Assembly (NCBI GenBank): GCA_963921425.1
Contig: OY992837.1
Coordinates: 10,637,896 to 10,701,895, forward strand
Direction: 5' to 3'
DNA from: Dryas octopetala
Taxonomy: Eukaryota > Streptophyta > Magnoliopsida > Rosales > Rosaceae
Length of the DNA: 64,000 nt
A program made the translations under genes and the position numbers. This document shows, piece after piece, positions 23,996 to 35,490 of this stretch. The notes under the pieces were generated by a model. It saw only the letters and a program-made list of their open reading frames with translations, was not told the origin of the DNA and did not search any database. How positions within the stretch are numbered: position 1 is the first letter of the stretch; every line of letters starts with the position of its first letter.

Positions 23996-26900
23996 CTATA
24001 TTTTGTTTTAGAAGGGGGAAAACACACATATGCTTAATATATTTTCTGCGTAATAATTCATTTTTTTTTTTACAAATTTTCTTTCATTTTCTTTTCATTT
24101 TCTTCGATAGACAAATTTACTTTCACGAAATTGCTTTGCATTGATAATTTGGCTAATTAGTTGGAGTAATAGTTTTTCAACTTTTTCTTGATTCCAACTT
24201 TAGTTCTCAAATTCATTTTTTAAATCGAGAGGTTCTTAATATTTTTTAATTTTTCTACTTTAATTCATTCCGTCTATTCTGTTTACATTTATATTAAAAA
24301 TGAGCATGTTCTTATATTTCGTTTACAATATAAGGCAGTAAATCACATAGTATATCAATAATTCTTATCATGTTTAGCTCGTTTGAGCTCGACTTATAAG
24401 AAAAACAATTCAAATTCAAATAAAATATTAAGTTACTTAAAAATACAAGTCAATTTGAACTTTTAGTACTCTTGTAAAACTCATGAGTAACTGAAATTTC
24501 GTCACGAGACAACTAAAGACCAACTCATCAAGCTAGCTCTTCTAGGAAAGAACTCAAGCTCACGAGACCTTTACCTTATGACAAAGACTAAATCAAGTCA
24601 TGCTTCTGAAGAAAAGAAAGCTCCAATTTTGTGGCTTTGCATTTTCCCTCCATATATATATAGACCACCAGCAAGTGTAATGCTTTTCATTTGGTCATCT
24701 CCATGTCTGGCAATGTTAATGATAAATACATATTCGAATCACAAAAAGTGGTTTCATTACATAAGCTTACAATATTGCTTTTCACTTGTACATTTTTTTT
24801 TTTTAGATAATTAGGCTTGGATTTTTTAGAAAAATAATTTTTAGATGGAGACCAGAGGTGTTCTAAAATTTATAAGAAAATTCTTTTAATTCATAATAAC
24901 GTCTTCCCCTGATTTAAAGGGTATTTCCACTCTGGGTGTAGAGTGAGATTTGTAGATGCTGCATGTTAGATTTTAACTCCAGAATTTTGAGAAAAAAAAA
25001 ATTTGATTAAAAACTCTAAATCACTACTGATTTTAATATAAGAAAGACTCATAAAATGAACTGCACTATAAATTTTTTTTTTTTTTTTGGTATTCTTTTT
25101 CCCATCCTACCCTTTCGAAGAGAATTAATTATCAACCTCTTAAAAATTATGTTACCAGGCAGAAGATGGAAATTTAATATGGCAACTTTTTTGTTAACTC
25201 ATTTTTGTGGTTTGGAACCATCTATAAAAGTCGCCTCTCATGAGTCTGGACCATCAAGTGTGACAAAAGAGATTCTTGGGGTAAGATGGAGACCCCCTTA
25301 GCCAAATCCTTTTCCACAAAGCCAAAGACTCTCAACTTATAAAATTAATTAGCCCCACATAAATTTTCTTCACAGCTAGCCCGTTCAAGTTTTAAGAAAA
25401 ATTATTCAACAAGCTAGACAAACATACTGCGCGGGTCTAATACAAGAACAATGAGACTCATTGTTTTCTATGGACCTCACATAGAGAAGGACTTACCATG
25501 TCACCTGTTATCCCCTCCCCTCATTCTCTCTCTATCTCTATCTCTATCTCTCTCATTCTCATTTTTTTTTTTTTTTTCTCTCTCTCTCTCTCTCTAATTA
25601 GGATAACACATGTTTCTATAATAGGGACAAATAAGTTATTCTCCTTCATATAATAGTTATTAGAGTCAAATGTAGTGTTTGACTAAGACATATACAAAAA
25701 TTACTCATATTTTAAACATGTTTATACATGGACCTTGGCTAGAAAAGGGATCCTGACCACTTTTGCTTATTGTTAGAGTTATCAAATTTGTTTGTCAAAT
25801 TATGTAATAATGTTTTATTTATTTAATTATGAGGCCAATCTGAATCTCTCAAATAAGATAGTGACATGTATATATTGACACATTATTTAATGATCATAGC
25901 ATTATGATTTTGCTTATACCCACTTCTCACAAATTAGGATATCTTTTTTATTTTCTTTTCTTTTGTTTGTTAAGGTTCTGAACCAATTTGACCTTGGTAC
26001 CATGACCCAAAGTGTAACTTTCTCTGGTATAAACTAGATCATATTTTTCACAGGACCCATAGGCAAGAGAAAAGGAAAAATGTGGAATTTTTGAAATAAA
26101 GAAAAGGCCTATTAAAATGGGTAATGGGTTGCATTCCACGAGCACATGTTTAACCTTTGTTCTTGAATTGATTCGCAAGAGAGAGAGGCCTGATGTATGA
26201 TTGGCCACGGTGTAGCACGAGGCCAGTGTATCATTGTCATTTGTCAACAACACATATATTTGTATGTGCGACACTGGAGGGCCCCAACACTAGCTATGGT
26301 GGGCTGGTTACCCACTGAGATGATGATGATAAATTGAATTCAATATCATGGAGCTTTGAGGACCTCATGCGGTGCCAATCAGATATATTCATATATCAAA
26401 CTCATATTAAATTTTATAATATATATATATAAAATCGTAAGGCCAATAATAATAAATTATTGGGAAATTCTTTTGCTTTCTATATATGTTGAAGGCTTGA
26501 AGCTAGTATTTTAATATTTGATGTATATAATAGAGGTAAAGGTAGCAGCCGGCAGAAGGTACAAATAATATTAATTACAAATGGGGAGCCTCCAAAAGGT
26601 TAGCTTACAGCCAGCCAGGCTAGCTGTTGCACTTGCACATCACAGAGACACAGACATTAGTACTTGAGAATTGAGATTGAAACCAAGCCTGTCAATGGTG
26701 TAAATCACAATGATTTGAAGGGTGAGATGTAATTCTATCTACTTTGGCTAAACTGTGAAATTGTGAATATAGAGACTACTGCCTTGGAATTCAGTCTTTG
26801 ATTTTGTGATTCTGACAAGCAAAATCATGTATATATAGTATCTTAGACTACCTATAAATCCAGTGAGACTGTTGTCCATCATGTTTGGACTTGTAGGCTG

Positions 26901-28976
26901 TACATATGGGCTACATCAAGCCCACACAAGACACAGGGATATAGCCTCCGGTAGTCCATTAGTCAGGTTACGAGTAAAATTTTCTAGTAACGGGTGTATA
27001 TATTTATTATGTCTATCTCTCTTATCATGTGATATATTACGTTATGAATGAGATAGACCTATTACGTGATGAGACATATAGATACATAGAATATATACAG
27101 TACGTGATGAGACATATAAACACATAGAGTTTATACACCCGTAATAGGTAAGTTTTTTTTCTGGTTAGAACCAAAACATTTTTTGACATCATATTAAAAT
27201 ATTCTGGTGACATGTTCTGTTGTCGTTTAATTTGGCCATTGGAATGCTTGATTATTATGTGAAATACTGTCTGAATTCTGAATGTGCAATTTACATATAT
27301 TGACAATCTGAAAACACAACATACTAAATTGGTCAAAAAGAAGAAAACACAACATACTAAATATCTAACAAAAAAACATTACTCTTGATAGAAGAGGTAT
27401 AAAAGCACACAAAAAAGTATGTAATCAAGTCTTCATACGCCTGTCCCTACAGCTTATGTCACAAAGTGTAAATTCACCCCAAGGCTTTTAATTTGCAACC
27501 ATGTAACTAGGAGTATGTATGTATGGTTTGACGTAGGATATATATTGAGCAAATTCAAGTCATGTTGGTGACTGAATTAACCTTATTACACACTCGGATT
27601 TATTCTTCAATGTACATGATGTTGTCTTATAATGAACATGTTGGGTAACAGACCTCTTCAGGTTTTTAGGTTTTATCTCAAAAGGTCTTTGTGCTATTAG
27701 TAGTGGATTCTAATGTATATATTACATATTGTTTTGTCACTTTTCTGATGTGAGATTCTTTTTCACATCCATTAGCTTGGTATTTAGCCACACAAAACCA
27801 ACAGAACACAGACCCTTATTGTAAGATATAATTCTGTAAGAAGTTGCAGCTAGCTATTGATGATAGAGATGTAATTATGCATATATATGCATGCAATAAG
27901 CAAGCAAGCCAGCTCACTACAGGTTATGTACTTTGTGCTAACCTGAATAAACCAGAAGATGCAAAAGTCAAAAGGTAATGCTAGTATGATGTATAAACTG
28001 TACCATGTCATTATTATAGTAGCTTTTGTTTATATTGTCAATTAGAAATTAATTTGTTTCATCCAACTAATAATTTTTATATTAATTCTTGCCGTCATAC
28101 TTTGCCTTTTTTTTTTTTTTGGCCATGAGTCCTACTTTGCCTTTAAATTAATTATGTGCTGTATATCTTCTTGCCACATCAGCAGAAAGATATGGAAAGT
28201 GACTAGATTGGATGGCCTGAAAGCACTACTTGTCTAATTTCTTTACCTTCACCATTGAGCCATGGACCGGATGGTCCTGGATCTATATATACATATAAAC
28301 CAATGCTTTGGTAATGGTATATAAAAATGAACCCTGCAAATTCCTCAACTTCATTATGGTGAGGCTCATAGCACTGTGGAAAGACAACTCTGATGAACTT
28401 GTTTACAATGTTTGGGAATCGTAAAGTAGGTCAAAAATTGGTGAGAGTGGTAACTTATGATGTTAATATATAACAATATGGTATGTGACAGCTACAATCA
28501 TTGTGTCCACATTTTCCTTCTCTTTTGGTTATTGGTGTCTGCATCATGAGTACTATATATGCTGCTACTGTAATCCTCATGCCTCATTATTGGTTGTTAA
28601 ACCCAATAATGGTAGACTAATCAAATCTATTACCAGATTTGTTTATCAATTGATGTATTTGGATTGAATAAATGAAAAACCACCATATAATTTTGGTGAA
28701 CAAATTTGGTGTGTAGCAGTACTATATATATATATATATATATATATCGTCAAGGTTAATGAGAAAGAATAGGATTTTCTTTATTTATTCCTGCTTTGGA
28801 AAATTGACAGACAACTGAATTGGATTGAAATCAAATCATGGATCTCACAATCCTAAATCCAAAATGCCACTTATGTTGCTCTTGCCAACTATCCAAGATA
28901 TTATTGGAATTATGATATCAATTCCAAACACATATAAATTCACACTCAGATGGTTAATGTTTAATTTCAAGACTTT
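23996..28976. other. Long intergenic spacer
   Basis: No gene was supported. It contains CT/poly-T microsatellite DNA (25528-25598), a (TA)n run (about 28726-28747) and the possible MITE near 27.0 kb. The minus frame at 25948-26274 has no family features. Confidence 0.4.
26985..27150. mobile_element. Possible small MITE
   Basis: AACGGGTGTATATA at the left and the inverse of TTACGGGTGTATAAACTC at the right are mirrored, with further similarity inward. Inside, ACGTGATGAGACATATA occurs twice. The target duplication was not resolved. Confidence 0.4.
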
Positions 28977-29369
28977 TCAATAACTTCCCTCCTGAAAACC
29001 TTTGGCACTCCTTTCATACCCTGGATTGCAGCATGTACAGAGATTCTGCCAAAACGAAGGGCTCGACCTTTCCTGCAAATGTGGAACAAACAAAATGGTG
29101 CTTTATGCTCTGCATGTTACACTACTCTGTGGTTCAGCATAAAAATGACATTATAATAATTAATGGACTCTCTACTGTGAGCATATGTAAAGCCTATATT
29201 CATATGTTTATGCCTTAATTCTTGAAAATTAATAATGAACATTTATTTTAACCACTACTTGTGTGACCTCATTGGGAGTTTTCTTCACAAGAAGAAACAA
29301 AAAATAAAACAAATACACAAGAATTAAAACAGACCATATAAATTCAATTGAGACTTTGAAGTTATGGTA

Positions 29370-30728
29370 TCAACTTACTGTATCTGATTTGGTACTCTGA
29401 TTCCCAACAACCGACCTCACCATGATTTGAGAAGCTTTTATCTTCTTGTCCTTTTGGCCTAATTCCTTCCTTGTAGGAGTGTCACCTCTAGTCAAGAATG
29501 CTTCACTGAGCTTATTTTCTGGTCCAGTTTTATTGGAATAATTAATACCTGGTTCATTAACAAAACTGGGTTGTTTCCCTTGTTTGGGATTGCTCAAAAC
29601 CTTGCTGGGGGTAATAGTATCCCTGTTGCCAAATCTTCCTTGGACTTCAGGAGCAGGACCTTGATCACTACTTTCTTTCCTTCCTTGATTTTTCACACCA
29701 TAAGGTGAGTAAGACTTTGCCAAATCTATCGAAAAATATGCATCACTGAATTGATAACTCTGAGTCATAGTCATGTCTTCAGAAACAGGAGTCTGTGGAT
29801 CTTTGGGAACTAAATGTTGTTTCGGGTTCGAAGAAGTGATTGTCATGTGATCTGCATGTGTTTGATGTGATCCACCTTGTCCAATGTGGCTAATTCTCAC
29901 ATTGAAGTTCTGTTTTGGAGAATATAATCTCTCATCCCAGCCAGTTACTGCACTTGCAGCCTTTTCTTCACCAATATTGCTCTTAATTTTGCCCCTAAAG
30001 ACTTTCTGTCTTACCAACTGCAATAGTTCATTGCTTTCATTGTTGTAATTTTCAGCTACATTGATCCCCAAAGAAGATATTGCTGAAGAATGTTTAGTAC
30101 GATGCCTAGAAAATGTGTTGTTGGGAAGTAGTACTGGTGGAATTGGATTTTGGGGAGGTTCAACAACTGTTTGATTAGAAATGGCACAAAAAAGATGAGT
30201 GTCAAACTCACAAATGTGACATCTATACAGCCACCCATCATAACCTGGCTCATTGCAGATATCACAGCACAAATCAAACGGTGGCGAAAATGACAATTTC
30301 AAGGCATGAGGGTGGGATGAAGTTGCAATGGAGAAGGGCAGGGTTGAGCACAAGCTATGGTAATAAAGGCCACATTCCGTGCAGTCATAGTAGAAGCCGG
30401 CAACAGGGTTTCCACAGGCCTGACAGCTTATGGTCCCCTTCGCATTTGGAGGTGAATGGTGGAGGTTCAAATAGTGGCTTGGATGTGCCGGGTGGCGCGT
30501 TTTTCGTGGCATGTTGTAGCATACTTGGTGTAGTGAAAATGGGCAGGTTGTGCAGCAGTAGGAGTCCTTACCGGACACAATCATGAGCTTGCACCCTGCA
30601 CAAATTTTGTTATGTTTGGGAGGTGAATTGGTATGCTCCAAAGGATGTTCATGGCTAAAGTGGTGAAACTTGAACTTCTTTTCCACTCTTTCCATTGCTT
30701 GAACTCCTCGATGAGTCTTATCGCTCAT
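29370..30728 (-). CDS. DC1 (cysteine/histidine-rich C1) domain protein
   Basis: A 452-codon frame using the ATG at 30728 (MSDKTHRGVQ). An in-frame ATG at 30806 adds a Phe-rich stretch that looks non-native. Three DC1-type zinc-binding modules lie at about residues 22-71 (HFSHEHPL, CAGCKLMI, CCTTCPFSLHQVC), 79-128 (HPSHYLNL, CQACGNPVAGFYYDCTEC) and 139-181 (HPHALKL, CDICNEPGYDGWLYRCHICE). The remaining 270 residues are Ser/Asn/Gln-rich and probably disordered. DC1 proteins are a large plant family tied to stress and redox responses, often with unknown biochemistry. Near the stop the sequence reads ACA then GTAAGT (donor at 29378), so the last codons could instead splice to an exon at about 29072-28977 after a TTTGCAG acceptor. 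That exon would replace the final three residues with about 31, ending at the stop at 28977. Confidence 0.82.
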   Translation of the reverse strand: MSDKTHRGVQAMERVEKKFKFHHFSHEHPLEHTNSPPKHNKICAGCKLMIVSGKDSYCCTTCPFSLHQVCYNMPRKTRHPAHPSHYLNLHHSPPNAKGTISCQACGNPVAGFYYDCTECGLYYHSLCSTLPFSIATSSHPHALKLSFSPPFDLCCDICNEPGYDGWLYRCHICEFDTHLFCAISNQTVVEPPQNPIPPVLLPNNTFSRHRTKHSSAISSLGINVAENYNNESNELLQLVRQKVFRGKIKSNIGEEKAASAVTGWDERLYSPKQNFNVRISHIGQGGSHQTHADHMTITSSNPKQHLVPKDPQTPVSEDMTMTQSYQFSDAYFSIDLAKSYSPYGVKNQGRKESSDQGPAPEVQGRFGNRDTITPSKVLSNPKQGKQPSFVNEPGINYSNKTGPENKLSEAFLTRGDTPTRKELGQKDKKIKASQIMVRSVVGNQSTKSDTVS

Positions 30729-31830
30729 GTGTCCTTCGATTTCCCCTCTATATTTTTCGGCATGAAAGAAAAAAAAAAGAACAAAAGAAAAAAGAAAACC
30801 CTTCAACTATTTCTTGAGATATCCGCCCTTGGACCTCATATTTCCCAAGTACATTCTGAGATGAATGGCATATTACATTTACATTCTGACAACTTCCAAA
30901 TGCTAAGTTTAATAAGAGTAGGATTCACCGATTGGGGTTTTAAGAAATGTTTGGCCGGCACATACAGTCCAATGGTTGGTAAGAGTCACATTTTGAACCT
31001 TACTGTAGCCCAAGGTTTTCATATCAATTAAGTTTGCTTGATTTTTGAACTGCTTTAGTTTCTCATTCATTATTCTGTTTAGAGCACTTAATTTATTTTA
31101 TGCTTCTAAATGTTTGGCACATCAATATCGAGGACAAGGACGTTGCATAGAAGAGTACGTAAAGAGAATGTCAAGGATCATCCATTTTCTTGGAGATGAT
31201 TGATCGATCTCTTACATTATACAGATACCTCTTTTTTCCATTTCTATATCATTGGCTTTCTCATACAATTATATTTCATGCCGTTGACAAAAAAATATAA
31301 AAAAAATAAAAAAGGAAAGAAAAAGAAAGAAATTCCATACCGAGGGCCGGAGGCACAAAAAATAACTAATTAGTTAGTTGGATATTCTTTTGTTTGGATA
31401 TTCTTTTGGTGATAACGCTTATGTTAGTATGTGAAATTGCTTCCGAGAAAAAATTATTATTTTTATTAATTAACTATCGTTCATTAGATTTGAACTCAGC
31501 ACTTGCTTAGACAAAAAGAAATTAGGCGCTATCCATTATACCAAATGGTCATTAATGAGAAAAAACAATTTTAGACTTTCCCAAACACTCGTAAACTTAA
31601 AACATGCGCGAACTTTTAGGTTTGGTGTGGCCCACAAATAGTTAGACAAACATAGAATTTAGAAAACTCTTGTCATGATACAAATAAGTCCTTCTCTCAT
31701 GAGCATTCGATTGTTAAGACTTGGTTCAGACCCAAATACTATACGGCAATACATGATGACATTCTTTACGAGAACGTCTTAATTTATGTATATAATGAGC
31801 ATCATATATATCTCAATATAGGGACGTTCT
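30729..31830. promoter_or_regulatory. Upstream region of the DC1 gene, otherwise spacer
   Basis: The first few hundred bases should hold the promoter and leader of the minus-strand DC1 gene. No other gene was recognised. Confidence 0.35.
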
Positions 31831-32241
31831 TAGGGATGGCAAAATTCCCCGCCTCTGAAAATTCCCGTGGAGACCCGCCCTGATTAAGCGAGTATGGTAA
31901 TACTATCCCCGTCCCCGCCTCGTCCCGTATACCCGTTTAATAAAAATATATATATTATATATTTATATTTTAATTTATTTTCTTAATTTTTGTTGCATGT
32001 CTTTAAAATTTAATAGTGTTATCTTTATAATTTAGTGTTATTGTAATATAATATGATGAACTTTAATGTATTTCATTTATTATATTATATATTTATATTA
32101 ATTTGATATGTTATTAATAAAAAAATTTATTTTTTTTAAACTAATAGGGGACCTGAATACCCCCGATGGGGACCCTATTACCCGGCGGGGCGGGTATGGT
32201 ATTGGCAAACCCGCCCCGAACCCGCCCCGTTGCCATCCCTA
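31831..32241. mobile_element. hAT MITE
   Basis: It begins TAGGGATGGCAA and ends TTGCCATCCCTA, perfect inverted termini, with CCCGCC/CGGGCGGG subterminal motifs. The 8-bp flanks GACGTTCT (31823-31830) and GACATTCT (32242-32249) match at 7 of 8 bases. It is 411 bp with no coding capacity. Confidence 0.85.
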
Positions 32242-32249
32242 GACATTCT

Positions 32250-33796
32250 GCTATAGGATGAGCATCATAGATTGTCGTACAGTGAATCTAGATCACGTCC
32301 TCACTATTTAGGTGCATATGTGAGAATTTATGTGATACAGACAGAATGTACCAAATAGTTAGCACAGAATGAGGTAGTTGTGGTCACATTGTATAATTTA
32401 ATATTTTATGACTAATAATCAATAAAGACAAATGAAAAAATAGCGAGACAAAACAGGTTGGGTGACCAAAACAAATCATTGGTGTGAAAACCTTTTAGGT
32501 CCAAGGTAATTCAATACCAATCATAGCAAAATTATTTTTATGGGTTCGAGTTGACCCAACCATGAGTGGGCCTGGGTTTAGCCAATAGGCTTAAAATGCT
32601 TAGGCCAGTCCAACCCAGATATTTAGGCCGTGCTTAACCCGATCCAATTGAAGTGGCCCATAGTCATCCTCCATTGGGTGATATGGGTTCGAGGCTCTGA
32701 TCACCTTTTCTGCTTGTCCATTGTTTTGCGTAATCTGAAATTATTTTGTGTCCAAAACGATATATAATTAGAGTGAAGCTGGAGACCATCCTTATCTGTT
32801 GAGTTGACTATTTTAACATATTTTGTTTAATTTTTTTATTTTACTATTTATTGCAAAAATAAAATGAAATCATCCAGATTTATTCGGTGGTCATCTACCG
32901 AAATATTCACCAATATTTAACAGATAAGTATCGAATAAATATAAATATTTCGACAGATAACTATCGAATATCTTTTTCATTTCTATTTGGTGGTTATCCA
33001 CCGAATAATCCACCAATGTTCATCACATAATTGTCGAATGACCCGACGAACAAAATTGAAATTCTTTGTTTTACGGGTAAAGTTAAAATTTTAAAATTAA
33101 ATGATCAATTTAGTAGTTCAGGGTGGTCGAAATAATACCGACCATATAATTATGGTCGTCCATGTGGCACAAACAGATTCTTGCATTACTTAGCTCAATG
33201 AATTTGTCTCCATCTTGACTCTCTCTCTCTCTCCTTCTCTCCGTCCCTTTATACCCTCTTCTTTCTCTTCTTTTATCTTTATTTTGTCTCTGCAACAAAG
33301 AATCCAAATAATGCTTATCTTGTTATTCTCTTGGAAGCAAAAAAATCCAAAGAATGCTGTCTTTTTTTTTTTTTTTTCTTTTTTTAAATACAGTTGATCT
33401 TAAAATACCCTCATCTTGATGGCATATGTTAATTTTGAGAAAAGCAAATGACCATTCAATTATACGTTAATTGGCGTTTAAAAAAATTACAGAAACAAAA
33501 AGGAAGCTAACTGAACAAATAAAGAGATCTAAATAATCTCAGCCTTATCATATTCACAGTAGAAAAAAGGACAGGGCAGGTCGCTTTACTCTTTTTATTG
33601 CATGCAATGACATTACATATTGTGGCTTTAATTGAGTTTCAGATCGATTGTCTATAATTTTATAGATTTATGTGATAATATTCAACATATATAGTCATTT
33701 TCTCAATAGCCTAAATACAATCCACGTTGAACTTTTGAGCAGCATTAGATTTCTAAACCGAAAGACCTAAGAAAAAAGTGTTTTCTTTAGTGTCTT
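32250..33796. other. Intergenic spacer with repeat remnants
   Basis: 32540-32660 is reminiscent of a transposon end (GGGCCTGGGTTTAGCCAATAG). 32880-33050 carries reiterated TTCGGTGG/CCACCGAA phrases like subterminal repeats of a CACTA-type element. A CT-rich tract lies at 33215-33290. No gene was supported. Confidence 0.4.
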
Positions 33797-35324
33797 CACT
33801 ACTACAAAAACTTTAATAGATATCACAATTTAATTATCAATTGTTAAGGAAATCGATATTGTAGAAATTGATATCGGTTGACTTTTCATATTTTGGAATT
33901 TCTGCCAATCTATGTGCTTGCAGAAAAATAATTAATTCTTTTTAAGTTTTAAGCTCCTTATTTTTGCAAATGAGTATGTTATATGATGCTTTTGGTGGGT
34001 AACTATTATTTATGATCGATATATGCAGGGATGAATTGATCATTTATTATATAGGTTGTATGTTTTCAGTGGGTGAAGAACAAGCGATGCAGTTACAATG
34101 AAGCACAACTTGAGGAGTTGCGGGTCGAATGGGGAGAAATTGTGACTTCCAAGTATATGTAACATCGTTGGTACGTTTGTGGTGCAGTCCATGTTTTGCC
34201 ATTTTGTGGATAGTTAGGTGATTAAAGATATGCTGCCATGCCATCTTTTTTGTAAAGGAAAGGCTCAAGTTAGCACATGTGGTTATTGAAAATATACTGC
34301 CTTATGATATTTTTTGTTTATGTGGGCAGTTTTTTGAACAAGGGCATATATTAGGAAAAATGTAAGTAAATTGCTGCCATGATGGTATTTTGTTATGTCT
34401 AGGCAGCTGCCTTTTGGAACTAGCACATGTGAATAGTTAGGTAATTGAAGATAAACTGCCTTGTGGTATTTTGTGTTTATGTGGGCAGTTTTTTGAACAA
34501 GGGCAGATGTTAGGGAAAATTTAAGTAAATTACTGCCATGATGGTATTTTGTTATATGTGTCTACGCAACTTGATTGGTTGAATGAATGGCTAGCTTTTG
34601 GAACATATACTTGAACAAATATTGATTTGTTAAATGAATGGATATAATTTTTTATGGATGGATGGAATTTTGTTGAATGAATGAATTTTTATGAGAGAAC
34701 GGAATATTTAAGTTATGGACAACTTTCATACCAGTTTTTGTGCATGAATTTTCAGATGTAAGAACCATTTGTAACATCCAAATCCCATTAAAAACTGACA
34801 GAAAAAATAGTTTATACATAAGTTTTTGGATGGAAATTGATGTCATGCTTATTTTTTCACATCCAAATACCATAAAAACCTGATATCTCAAAACAGACTA
34901 TACATCAGTTTTTTAATGGAAATTGATGTTATACGTACTTATTTTTTCATATCCAATTACCATAAAAATGTGATATCTAAAATAGATTATACATCAGTTC
35001 TAATATACTTACCGACGTTTAGTTATTTTATTATATCAATTTTTAATCCAAATCCAATCTCTAATTATAAATTTAAGATTTTGTTGGCGTTAACATATCT
35101 AAAGATATCAGGGGTTTTATTGCATCAAAAGAACTTAAAAACGATATCCAATATTTTTTAAGATATCAGGTGAGATGAAAAATCAGATGTAAAATTACAT
35201 AAAAGATATCAGTTTTAAAGAGATATCTATGGAGAGACTTTAAATATTACCTCTGTACTTATCAATTTTTAACCCATTAGATATTAGTGAATCACTGTTG
35301 TCTATTAAGGTTTTTGTAGTAGTG
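33797..35324. mobile_element. Non-autonomous CACTA (En/Spm) element
   Basis: The left end CACTACTACAAAAAC and the right end GTTTTTGTAGTAGTG are perfect inverted CACTA termini. They are flanked by the 3-bp duplication CTT at 33794-33796 and 35325-35327. Repeated ATATC/GATATC motifs near the right end look like subterminal transposase sites. No transposase is intact. A short plus-strand segment after a TTTTCAG (about 34056-34162, QWVKNKRCSYNEAQLEEL) reads as protein-like and may be a leftover exon of a transposon or host gene. Confidence 0.9.
34193..34566. repeat. ~150-bp tandem repeat inside the CACTA element
   Basis: Two well-matched units, about 34273-34421 and 34422-34566, share GTTTATGTGGGCAGTTTTTT and CTGCCATGATGGTATTTTGT. 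A third, more divergent partial unit precedes them (34193-34270). Confidence 0.75.
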
Positions 35325-35490
35325 CTTTGTTGAACAAGGCAAACTTCTCTCACATTGTATATCATATAAATCAAACATAACTAAATTTTCTTCCTCGGAA
35401 AAAAATAAAAATAAATTCACAACAGTAGCCAATAATTGACAAACATACATCAAACATTACCAAGACTTCCACTTGCTCTGATTCCATTGT

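Noticed and set aside
25948..26274. 108-codon minus-strand frame
   Set aside because: No recognisable domain and no codon or context support.
30281..31031. Plus-strand frames over the DC1 gene and its promoter
   Set aside because: Antisense shadows of the DC1 coding region.
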